Source: Opisthorchis felineus (taxonomy: Eukaryota; Platyhelminthes; Trematoda; Opisthorchiida; Opisthorchiidae). Taken from it: a stretch of 64,000 bases of DNA. Below are positions 11,301-22,060 of the stretch, piece after piece. Each line of letters opens with the position of its first letter. Position 1 is the stretch's first letter. The notes under the pieces are model-generated. The model was not told the origin of the DNA and made no database searches. It worked only from the letters and a program-made list of their open reading frames with translations. The position numbers were made by a program, and so were the translations under genes. The DNA lies in NCBI GenBank assembly GCA_004794785.1, contig SJOL01008492.1, positions 267,696-331,695 on the forward strand, read 5' to 3'.

Positions 11301-13739
11301 TTCTCCACTAAAAGGACTCATAGCAAATTTCCTTATCTAAAATACGGCTAGCAACTTCTAAGCCCAGTAACTGGTACTAAAATCAGGGATATACCGCGGC
11401 AACTACTTCGTCTGAAAAAGAATTTAATCAGCCAAACGAATTATGATTGTAATAGTTGAATAAATGAGTACCGTCGTTAGGCTCACTCCAGATGACTTAA
11501 GCCGGCATTCCGTGCGGTTGTCGTATTGATAATAAAAACCATAAGCTATGATTTAATTGCAAAATCAATTCTTTGTTCTGAGATTCATCTATAATATAGC
11601 TTGCCTGCTTACCTTTCGGCATGATCTAACAGATAATCTCCTGAACTTGTAACAAGGCTGAATTTTGATTTTTAATCCACAAATCATGACATCTTCATTT
11701 TCTGATGGTTTCATTAAAATTCAATATGAGGAAAGTGTGAAATTTTCAACGGATTTAGCTGGTTTCATTTATTATGTCGTTCAACGTACAACTAAACTTA
11801 ATGGCCACCTATCAGTGCGTGAAACTTTTGTATAGGCTTGCCCTCGTCTGTCAGAAAATCGTTGTTCAACAGGGTGTAGAAAGTGGTGTACAAAAGTACG
11901 TCCGAGATCTGGAAATTTTAATCGAGATTTTGGCTTCTAAATGAAGTCACTTCAAGCCAAACAGCCATGTGGATATTCGTGAGACGCGCACTTCTCGTAA
12001 ATTCCACCAAAGTGCCTAGTGATCGTTAAACAGAATGGTTTCACGCATAGGACACAATGTCGACAGTGTACAGTCTTAACATCCCTTGGAACACTGGCTT
12101 CTTAAATGCTGACCAAGTAAGTTCACCTCGCTAATTCAAAATAGCCACTTTAACAGGGCAAGATCGTTCCACTAGAGTTTGAAAAATAGCCGAGGTAAAT
12201 TTATCAGGTAGATTTCCCTCGGAGTGGAGCGGGCAAGTATTTTCAGGATTAATTTTGGTGCAGTTGGAGATTTGGGGGTGGGCAGGACAAAGTGGGCTAA
12301 ATGGGACCGTTTAAATGCCATTTATAAATGATCAAGCTTGGGACAAGATGTGCGTCGCGCGGCAAGCGCATGGTCAATTTATAGTGCCCAGTTCTAAGCG
12401 TATCCACAAGAGTTTCTGAAAAACGTTCTTGAGAAATAACAATACCGTGGTATTGTGTGTCTACTAGTGGTCGTTATACATCTGGACAAGAAACCATCGC
12501 CTGCCACAATTATCAGAAATAAGGGCCGGTTGGCGGTAGCAAAACATGACTAAATTTATTTCATTTCTAATCTATAAATTGTGTCTGAGGCAGCAGGCAG
12601 AAGGTCGCACACGTAAATGCTCACGCGTGAATCTAGTAGACACAGGTTCTACGGTATAGATCTCTCCTAGACCATATGACTAGTTGACACATCCATCCGT
12701 ATAGCTATTCCAACACGCAAACCATTGTCACTAGGTCACCCCATTTTGGGCATGAACACCAGCTGCAGACTGATCCATGCCTATTATTTCCAAGGATGAG
12801 CAGCACAAGGTTGAAAGGTCTAGAAAAGCAAAACCAACAGCTAGAATCTGCATCGATCCAATTTGAGAGAAATGAATCGATTCCTGCGTATCAGTTTGTA
12901 AGTATTCAGGGCAATATTACTTAGTTCATACCGTTCCAGAATACATATCTGACTATGTTTATATCTTCGACGTCGTTTACATGCCTCTGTTTCTTTTAGT
13001 TAAACTACCACGTCCTTCAATGTGATTTTGCCCAACTTTTTGAGTTCCACAGCTGAATATTTTTAGTGAAAATGAAATGAGTTTATTTCGCTTTTTATAC
13101 ATTTATGTAGGATGCGATTACATCAGCCTAGAATGGCAAGATGAAAGCAAAAATTGGAAGAAAGGAATCAGTAAGTAAGACAAAGGTGAAAACGATAGTA
13201 AAAGTACATAAATATGATTGTTTTTTTTTCGAGGAATAAAATGTACTGAGTATCGCTAAAAATGTTTTCAATTAGAGTCCCTTATTACTGTACCAAAAAC
13301 TACGGCAGTCTTCGTGCACGTTTCATTCCTCGGTAAACTGGAAATTGCTGAACAAACTTAGATTAATCTCATCGCTTTGCGCAAACATTTTCTCTGGTTG
13401 AACAAGTTGGTTGTGTAGAACGAGTTCGGTCGTCTGATACCGTGATCAAATTTCTTTTTTGTTGCTCTACTGTATCCAAGTGTCCATTTGAAGTAAGATC
13501 CTCAACATATCACTGTTTTTCCTTGATATTCGGTAATGTTCGCTGATCATGGCTAAGTATGTTATGTGGGAATTTCCGAAATTACTAAAGTCCTTGTTTT
13601 TTCCTAATAGGAAGCAGTCTTGTCAAACTTAGGAGACGCTTTAATAGTTTACTTAGGTAGTTGATGCCTGTTCATCCCCTGAGAAACGGTGCTCTTGGAA
13701 ACCAAAATTAGGCGCATTGGATTTCTCTGGCTCTCTCTC
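8341..13739. other. Intergenic, AT-rich, no gene recognised
   Basis: Frames are short and without recognisable motifs. A somewhat GC-richer patch at about 10170-10340 contains short inverted words (TTGGCC/GGCCAA). The frame at 9800-10165 (121 codons) has no family resemblance I can name. Confidence 0.4.
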
Positions 13740-14085
13740 AAGCCTGAATGCTGTGGGTCCTTATTTATGCGCACGCTGCACCAAATGAAGGTTTTCCTGC
13801 AATTTTCATGCCAAATTCCTGGGTTCGTGATACCCTAAGATTTGTCTTTTTCTGGGTAAGATTATTGGCTTTGAATGGTACCGAGTGTGAATGGTTTCTA
13901 GACCTTTAGATATGTGCCGACAAAAAATGAACGTTTAGCGTTTAAGGCCTAATGATGGGGGGGAGTTGTACGAATGAAAGTCAAATGATTATGAACTAGA
14001 TTCCTCTATTTTTGGTCCTTAACATAGATCATGTTCAAAATTGTGAATGCTGGTAGACGCGTGAACTTAACCTCAATGTTGTGAC
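13740..14085. repeat. ~345 bp interspersed repeat, copy 1
   Basis: Matches 26047-26388 almost base for base in the same orientation, beginning AAGCCTGAATGCTGTGGGTCC here and AAGCCTGGATGCCGTGGGTCC there, and ending in the ACGCGTGAACTT(A/G)ACCT block. Sequence beyond either end differs, so the boundaries are those of the shared unit. It does not carry the hammerhead-bearing segment that follows copy 2. No terminal inverted repeat or target duplication was evident. Family unknown. Confidence 0.8.
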
Positions 14086-14843
14086 AACGAATTTCGAGAA
14101 CATTAAATGGAAATGAACCAAGACATTGCGTTTGTTCGACCTTGCCTTCATGATGGGCTTGTTACTGAGTTTCACCCAAACCCACAGACCGTGAAAAATA
14201 CTATTCACCGTGGACTTGTACGGAAATATGCTCAGGCAACAGACGGAAAGTTCTGCAGTCAAAGGCGCAAAAAAGGATCAATAGGTTTGATGATAGCTGC
14301 AGCGAAGAAAGTGAACAATTAAGCGAAGCTCGATGAGGAGCGCCGATTCAACTTTATTCAATCTGAATATATTCTGGTTGAATTCGCCTTATATTGCATG
14401 ATTCTTATAAGATATGCCAAAAACTCCAACTTTTTGCAAAATTTTTGAGTGAGTCACAATTTCTCTGAGTCTGCTTTCTACTGAATGCTCATTCATTTAC
14501 TTTATTCTGTTATGGGCTCTCTTTCATTACCTTTTGGTGTATTTAACCACCAACTGAGACCTCATGTAGTGGAGCCTTCCGATACTATAGCTTTTTTCCT
14601 CCGCACAGCCTTTTTGACCTCAGTTAATAGCGACAAACTGTCAGTTAACGAGAAACCCGAAATGGAATCAATATCGCGTTGAAATTAGAAATACAACAGG
14701 CCTTACTCCAGTCATTGTATAGGACGGTCTTATGCCTCTAATGTGAGCTCGCCAGTAGTGTAACGCTTCGTCGGTTATTACACTGGCCACATCAACTGGT
14801 GCACAGTTGCATAATATGTGAGGTGGATTCTGCTTGATGGGTA
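14086..14843. other. Intergenic, no gene recognised
   Basis: Short frames only. 14107-14322 (71 codons) and 14485-14682 (65 codons) have no recognisable motif. I see no other element here. Confidence 0.35.
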
Positions 14844-14934
14844 GTTACATACTTACTTACTTACTCACTTACTTACTTACATACTTACTTACTTACTTAC
14901 TTACTTAGTTACTTACTTGCTTACTTACTTACTC

Positions 14935-15004
<70 letters not shown>

Positions 15005-15016
15005 CTACTTACTTAC
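14844..15016. repeat. (TTAC)n microsatellite
   Basis: About 173 bp of tandem TTAC with scattered variants (TCAC, TTGC, CATA, TAGT). It abuts the 3' end of the second R2-like copy and resumes beyond that copy's truncated 5' end (16421-16463). Either the element inserted into a pre-existing TTAC array or its 3' tail seeded one; the presence on both sides favours insertion into the array. Confidence 0.95.
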
Positions 15017-16420
15017 TTATCGTTTATTTTTGAAGAGCATGTTCACAGACATAAAAAGTAAACGCAAGCTATGAATGTGAAAGGGTTACAGGAGAATATG
15101 AGATAAAAGAGAGAAACGTCTCTTTCGAAGTCATGCCACCAACAGTTCCAGTCAGATAAGATGAATCCCAACGTATGTAAGAATTTTGGTATGGAAACAC
15201 GTGTGTAAGATCAACAGCCGAAGAAAGGACAAACAATGCTGAATGCTCTTCAAGGCGCGGTAAGCGCTAGCACAGTCAAGACCCGCACATCAGGCACAAA
15301 GTGTCCGCCATACTGAGTCTGGTGTGAGATTCAATGGCAAGAATGTGCACTCAACGCCATGTACCACGCATAAATGTGTCGTAAGTACGGAGGGAGCCCA
15401 CAATGGCAAGCAAACACAGGTCACTGACTGTGAACTTAGGAAGTCCCAGTCCAATAACAGCCTCGGCGGATTGAGGAAAGCAGACCCCTCGATAATGGAT
15501 GATCATCGGTTGGTGGACCAAGAAGTCGACATCACAACCAATTACGCGGAGGGCTGAGATTATGGCGAGGGAATATTCATCAACACCATATTTCTGCTTC
15601 TTCTCATTCCACACAGCCACGCCGCGCCCATCCGAGATTATGCTAACGTCTATCACAGTTGCTCGGCGCTCCCGAACAGCGATTAGGTCAGGCTTGATGA
15701 AGGACGTCGAAGTAGGTGCTCCCAACTACTCGAAGACGGTGTTTCCCAGGCGACGAAGACGTTTTGCGAGTTCCCTTGCAACCCGATTATGCCGAGCACA
15801 TCTAGCATGAAAATATGCGCCAAACTCTCCGGTTGGCCACAGTTTCCACGACATAAGATCGTCTGGCCACCATGATCATGTCGAGCGCTTCTAATTCTCG
15901 TCCTGAGCAGGTTGCATCGGAGCTGGATACCGCGGATAAATATCCGAGGAAACACTCGTTCTGGAAATACAAGCCATCGATTCGAAAGGGGTGAAGCGAC
16001 CAACTCTCGTAAACCGCGACCGTCAACGCTGTTGTGCAGACTATCACCCCAAGCAGCCACTAGCTCTTTCTTGGCGTTTACGCGTGCACCATGGACTCGG
16101 ATAGGAAGGCTGAGATCCCCAACAATTTTACCAAATGTGGAATCGTTGACTACATTGCATAGTGCTCGGCACTGTGTAGAAAATTGCTTTTCTATACGCA
16201 CTCTCCGCTGCATCGGGATTGTTGCACTCAGACTCGGGATACCAAGTCCCCCATGTTGTTTACCGGCGTGGACGTAGCTGATCGGGGTGTCCTTCGGTAG
16301 ACGTAGCCAGCCACGAATAGATTGCTTGATGTAATTGTCCAACCTTTTGAGCGTGTTTCGGTGGACTTGGCCGAGCACGAGCAAATATGTCAGACTCCGT
16401 ATCAGGTAGTTCCTCGTGAT
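15017..16420 (-). mobile_element. R2-like element, second copy, 5'-truncated
   Basis: Matches the 3' part of the element at 4724-8340 with a constant offset of 10,293 bp up to an internal deletion. The truncation falls after a TCCTCGTGAT (16411-16420), where the sequence passes directly into TTAC repeats. It contains the 3' UTR, the endonuclease region and the downstream part of the RT/thumb, but no fingers, Myb or RT catalytic core. 5' truncation is the usual outcome of incomplete target-primed reverse transcription. Confidence 0.92.
15351..16405 (-). pseudogene. R2-like C-terminal fragment, frameshifted
   Basis: Two overlapping frames, 16384-15683 and 15725-15351, together cover the C-terminal third of the R2-like protein. 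The shift is caused by a 22 bp deletion near 15805-15810 relative to copy 1, which removes the end of the CCHC zinc knuckle including its last Cys. A single extra G near 16406 causes another shift close to the truncated 5' end. The endonuclease KPD and downstream Asp are present in the second frame. Not translatable as one protein. Confidence 0.88.
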
Positions 16421-16463
16421 CTTAATTTACTCACTTACTTGCTTACTTATTTTACTTACTTGC
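16421..16463. repeat. (TTAC)n remnant on the 5' side of the R2-like copy
   Basis: Short imperfect array of TTAC/TTAT/TTGC units immediately after the truncated 5' end of the element. It matches the longer array at 14844-15016 in unit and orientation. Confidence 0.85.
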
Positions 16464-17431
16464 AATATCCAGCTCACAGTGCTTTCTACCTAGGGTTGAT
16501 CGAATGGGGGGCCTCCTAAACTGATAAAAAAATAACTCATCATGAATGAACCAAAATTTCTAACTCGCCAACAAGCCGAAAATGATATATTCTTCAGAAA
16601 ATCAAACTCCCAGGCACACATTTCCAATTTGGATAATAGTTGCTTTTTAGAGGACGATGGACATTAAAAACGCCTTCAAGGAACCATCAAAATATGTGTC
16701 CACTGAGGAAGGTTCCACCTGGAAAGGAATATTGCACAACTTTCATTCCATTCACGAAGTGAGAGTTCTCTGGTTATATTCTTGAGATTAGAAGACCTGT
16801 TTTGATCACTGGGTGGTTACCAGCACCTCAGTCAAAACAATTTTCAGCTTCATTCGTGTTTTTCACTGCAACATGCATTAGTTACCTGAACACGGAAATT
16901 TGGTTTACGATGAATAACACTGTAAACGCCCGCGCATAATAGGATGAGGTCACTTGAAGATCGAAATAGCACCGGAATTCTGTGTGAAAGCTCGAATTTC
17001 TCGATCAATATCTTAAGCCATCAAGCCGCTAAAGATTGAGGAAATAAGTGGATGAAGTCACTGTGCACACTCCTCCTTGAGAAAATAACTACCGTTCCTC
17101 AAAAGTTCCAAAATAAAGAGAAAACAGATTAATTTTCTATCCATTATGCACTTACTTACACTTGTGCAAAAGCGAGTGAGAAGCAACTCGTTTGTATGCG
17201 TGCCGTTTGGTCAGAAAGGATGATACTTTGGTTCCGCCTTGTTTAATCATCCTACATGTAATAAGTATCCCACAGAGAGCGACGACAAACTCATACGAAT
17301 TCGCACTTATGGTAAACGGCTGGCTGCCGAGGGGGCGTCAGCTGATTTGTCCACCACTCCTGGCAATCGGATCGCACACATTTTGTACCCATACAAGGAG
17401 ACATCGTCAGTGCATGCACCCAGGCTACCAG
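16464..17431. other. Intergenic, no gene recognised
   Basis: A 65-codon frame at 17239-17436 has protein-like composition (R-I-R-T-Y-G-K-R-L-A-A-E-G) but ends inside the solo LTR that was inserted next to it, so it may be part of an older interrupted repeat. No family could be named. Confidence 0.35.
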
Positions 17432-17740
17432 TGTAACGGTGGATACTACTGATGAGACGTGCGAGTAGCATGTGTTTTCTCGTAACTCCGCCTTGATCTA
17501 ATGGAAGGTGGAATTTATTACGGAATTTATGGAACTGCTTTGCAGTTTTCGCTTACAGTTGTGTGTTTATCAATGAATATCCAGGAGAGTTCAAGAAGAC
17601 GCGTTCAAGAAGGAGACAGATATTCAGTTTTTAAAAACAATGTGCAAATGAGAGGTTGACTTTCCTGTCCAATGGTCTGTAACTGTTTAGTTGGCGTTCT
17701 CTAACAAACAGCTCCGCAGCGAAAGGCTTCCCTCCTCACA
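17432..17740 (+). mobile_element. Solo LTR, copy 1
   Basis: Starts TGTAACGG and ends CTCACA (TG...CA ends). It is flanked on both sides by CCAG (17428-17431 and 17741-17744), a 4 bp target duplication. It shares its whole length with the reverse complement of 52313-52550 except for about 66 extra bp at roughly 17641-17707. No internal coding region is attached. Four-base duplications fit a Ty3/gypsy-type integrase, but the parent element is not in this window. Confidence 0.8.
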
Positions 17741-20700
17741 CCAGTACTCCGACAATTTGGGATAAACGGAATCGCCTAATGCCTTGAATTGACTTGGCCT
17801 TATATGAATAAGCTATTTTCCCTACCAGCCGGGTTACGAAGCCAAGGGAACCATCCACTCTGTCCTCGTTGTTTGGTGGCTATAGTAGGAAAGTTCAAAG
17901 AAAAAATGGTTTCTGGGCGGTTTTAAGTAACATTCGCGATAATTTATAACATTCTGCATAAAAAATCTTTTGTGTAACTCCAGTATAATTGCTTTCGGAG
18001 ATGTTATTATTAGGCTGGACATCAACCGCTAAATTCTGATGATTCCAGCTGATTCCATCGTAAAATTAAACGGCAAACAAAACATGTAATTCCACAAAAG
18101 TAAGTAAAAATGGGAGTAAGACGGAGCAATTAAACCTAATAAGAAACCAGGCAGTTCTGACCAAATACTCAGCATACAGAAGCTAAACGCATCGCCCAAG
18201 GCTCTCAAATGAGAAGCGGCATACGTCAATTCACATTGTGGTCCTCGTCACAGTTTCACAGGAAGATTCCGAGGATCAGGGCTTAACATTGGGTCCAAAT
18301 ATAAAACAGCCGGCAATTGAAGTTTCCTTCACCATAATATTGTCTCATCAACTATCTGTTGTTAAATTTCCGTCGATAGAGTAAAGGTGGTATTTTTCTA
18401 ATTCTGACCGGAGTTCGCCCTTCTGGGAAACGTTTATCGCAGCTTTCCCCTAGCAGACAGGCCAACACAAACAGGAGTAAATTCTCTTCAGGAAGAGTGC
18501 ATAGAATTCAAAATGGGTGTGGACAGAAATTGCGCAAACTTTCAGAATTGGTGTTAGAAACAGTGTTTGACTGAGGTTCTTTCATTCAACTCATCCCGGA
18601 TGATTATTGCGTGCACTGCTGCAAAGTGAGATCGATACCGACTAGTGACAGGACCTGTCATGTTTTGAATGGTCATCCCAAATGAACAACTACCACAGCT
18701 GCTATTCAACGATAAGCTTTCGTCCTACGTTTGAGTAGTTCAAAGGAGATATTGGCCAAAATTATGCAAAGCAAACTTTGCGAATTTTACTGTCCAGTAA
18801 TAACACCATAAGCGAACTTCGGCCAAGGCGTGGTGGGAACTAGTTACACCCAACACCCACATCACTTGTATTCTGTCTTAAAATGTTTGACAGCCGGTAA
18901 ATTCGTAGCATAACAAGAATAAAGCTTACGCCGCATGCCTAAATTAAAGCAATTTTCAAGTAAAAACGCGATTTTCATTTCGACTGAATAGAACGACAAA
19001 TCATTGTTAGCCGTTTAAGGTGGTCCGGACGTGCACTACGCATGCCAAAGGCTGCTGTCAAAAGGAACGATGTGACAACTGCCTACCAGCCAGTCTGAGA
19101 TACACGTCTTATTGTCCTTGTCTAGAGACCTTTAAGGGCATAGCGAACAACCAGCAGCAGTGGCCAACTGCTGCCACTTCCTGAAGGATCCGCCTGGCTG
19201 CATTATTTCCTTGTATTTTATACTGCGCCACTTCAGGAATTCAGAGAATGCTTGGTCAATCTCACAAATAGCATCTTGATGCGGGTTTCCTTTAATGCTG
19301 ACAATAGAATTGAATAGTTAACTTCCGACAGTCTTTAAAAAGGGCATAAGAGGTTTTAGACCAAGTTACAGTCACTCACTTTTCCTGTTGTTTCAATCAA
19401 CGTGTTTATTCTATTACCGAATGGCAGTTAAACGACTAGATTTACCACCGATTTATTGCTTTGAGTGAGGATCCTGTCCTCAGTATACAAAAAATCGTTC
19501 ACTAAAAACCGGCAAGTGGGGGAGAAGTCTTTTATACAAACTTTTCCACAATGGTTAATGACGGAACCAAGTCATGGGTACATAGAATAAGGAACACTAG
19601 CTGGATGTTGTCCATTGCTGTGTAAGAGTGTACACAAGATTTATCAAATTATGACGACTGAAATCTATATCTGGACTTGGTATATTCAGCAACTCTTGCC
19701 AAGAGCTACATGGTCAAATGGCATCGGCGCGTTCAACTGCGTCTCAAATTACTTTGCACATAAAACAATACAGGCCTTGATTTTCCCAGCCTCCACGTAG
19801 ATCATGTGGCTCACAGAAGTAAAATGGTTTTCTGGATCGCAAAATCATAGCCTCTCTAGGGCAGTAGGGACAGCCATTACAGAGTCGGAATCCTGTTGAA
19901 ATCCGGCAGCGTCATTTGCTGTGGACTTCTCCGGGCTGTTGTCCCTACTCACGAGGCAAACTCAGTAGAATCCAAAAGAGTCGCTCATGGCTTCTCGTTT
20001 TTTGAATAATTTCCAGCTACTTCTATCGCAATCAGTAGGGCCATCCATTGCGCATCCGCATCCGCATCCATCGTTGAGTTGCAAATGAAAGAGGTTAATT
20101 TTTGAAAAACACTATTTTTCAATATGTTGAATAAGAGTGCATTATGTGTCGTGCCTCGGATGTTACGCACACATTACCAGGTATACTCCTGAGTCTAGTT
20201 TGCGCAAGACGTTAGACGCAAGTGTTACTGACAGAAGGTTTAATAGAGGATCATATAGGAGCAATAATTCGGACTATAAAATAATTTCATGAGAAATGGT
20301 CTTTGCCACCGCTTTCAGTCTGAAATTCAACGCTTTTTGTATAGGCTCACATGGAACCGCCATGCATGAAGCTTGCTACATGGCTGGTTTGTTTGATTTT
20401 GGATAGAAGTCCTGCAGATTAGGACTGGTCACATCCTCCGTACATCGATAGGTCTCGTGGTGAAGAATAGACGAGATACGTAGGATAACATCTTATTCGT
20501 GGAACGTAGCCTCTGAAATAGTATATTTCGTTTTTCATAGGTGAGGTATCTGCAGGCTACAGAAGCACACGCTTTGTCAAATTTCGTTCAAGCATTTTGG
20601 AAAAGCTGTTATCACTGGAATGATCAGTAGAGTGCAAGCCAAGGTCGGCAATGTAAAAGAAAACTAAATCTTCCAGTTTGAACAAAGGATTTTGGCACAT

Positions 20701-21861
20701 TTGGACTGTGAAAAAGGATGAGGCGGTTTGATGAACGCAACCGTGAGGCAAAATTGTGGGGAAATCAGACAACCACCAATTACCCCATGAGATGCACTCC
20801 AATGGTAATATCTGGCAAAGAAAAATAAGGAGGATAATCCAAGTAAACTGATACAAAATGAAAGATAGCAGGCTGTTTCAAAGAAATTTAGCAATCTCGA
20901 TTTCCGGTAAGCCCTTCCGAAAAACGAATTTATTTGGATATAATTATCTCTCGATGAAAGACGAACAGGTGTTACGTGCGGCAACTGGGTGATGTGTGCC
21001 TTGAAGGAAGGAAGCATTTGTCACTTATTGTGAATCTACTTTTCGTTCTTGTCACTCGCCTGCACACAGACAAACATTTTGTTAGTTTTTAAAAAACGAT
21101 GACTTAATTATATTTTCTGAAAAAATTTGAGTCTTATTTTGAAGCAAAACTATCCTACCTTAGTTGAGAAAGAATGATGCATATTAACTCGGACAGTCCA
21201 ACCGTGCCCTTGAGAGGCCCAGCGAGAGGAAGTGCTGTTTTTTTAAAAAAGGAGAAAGACGAGAAACAATGTTAAAACACTAATCTAAAAATTCACTGGC
21301 CCGGGTTCCTTATAGCTTAACTGAAAATGTCTGCGGCTACTAAAGTTAAGGTTTTTAAACAGGCCTGTATGCCCTGCATGTATTGTTCACACTAGAGTTT
21401 GGATAGAAGAGTACAGCATGGGGTTGGAGTATTGTACTAGACCCTTTTGCCACTCCAACAAAACTTAACATCTCATGCTGGTGACCTAAATGGAGCGCGG
21501 TTATCTTTTAGCCTGTTCATCTAACGATATTAGAAGAAAGCGCAACAAAAAGCCACAACAATACTATTGTAACAAAACTTGCAACTTCGGGCATCATGTT
21601 TTCTTTTTCGTAAAACACTGCGAATTCTCTGATTTAACGCAGACAACTCATCAAAATTTCGGATTGATAAAATTCGTTGACCCATGTCGGTCGTCCAAAG
21701 CGTGCAGCAGTAAGGTATCTCCAAGTTGCGCAACTTATGCGATCAGGGCAAGTTCAAGCAGCTCATAAACTAGTGACGATATGAAGTACACGAACGCTAT
21801 GGAAATGCGTTCGTCTTTTGTCTTGTGGATTTATAAAAGTATTACAATGCCGAAAAAACCT
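17741..21861. other. Intergenic, AT-rich, no gene recognised
   Basis: No supported gene. The stretch 19020-19220 is GC-richer and has repeat-like texture. A short (GCATCC)3 run sits at about 20052-20069. Frames of 60-117 codons are present on both strands but none has a motif or good splice context. Confidence 0.4.
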
Positions 21862-22060
21862 CCATTTGCATACGAACTTGGTTTGAACTGAGCCCAATTC
21901 AATTGAACTCTCGTTTACGAAGATCCGCCTCAACTGAATGTGTTGCACTAGGCCACCTCATGTTTCAGTTCGTACGAAGAACATCCTATATGGGAGATTC
22001 AGTGGAGGTTCAGCTGAGTCTCCCTGGAAAACTAAATTGGTGTGCAAATGAGTGTATTTG
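21862..22060 (-). repeat. Foldback (inverted-arm) repeat, copy D
   Basis: Left arm CATTTGCATACGAACTTGGTT and right arm ending AACTAAATTGGTGTGCAAATG are imperfect reverse complements, so the unit can fold on itself. The middle (about 21936-21975) is the reverse complement of the middle of the copies at 52.9 and 57.9 kb (the AAACATGA-GG-GGCCTGG-GCA block), so this copy is in the opposite orientation. It lacks the hammerhead-bearing head segment. Confidence 0.75.

Noticed and set aside
12057..12116. ATG plus 20 codons ending at a GTAAGT donor
   Set aside because: Too short to distinguish from chance and no partner exon was found.
17446..17475. CTGATGA word inside the solo LTR (also in the copy at 52.5 kb)
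   Set aside because: No GAAA core after a stem II; the word is part of the conserved LTR sequence only.
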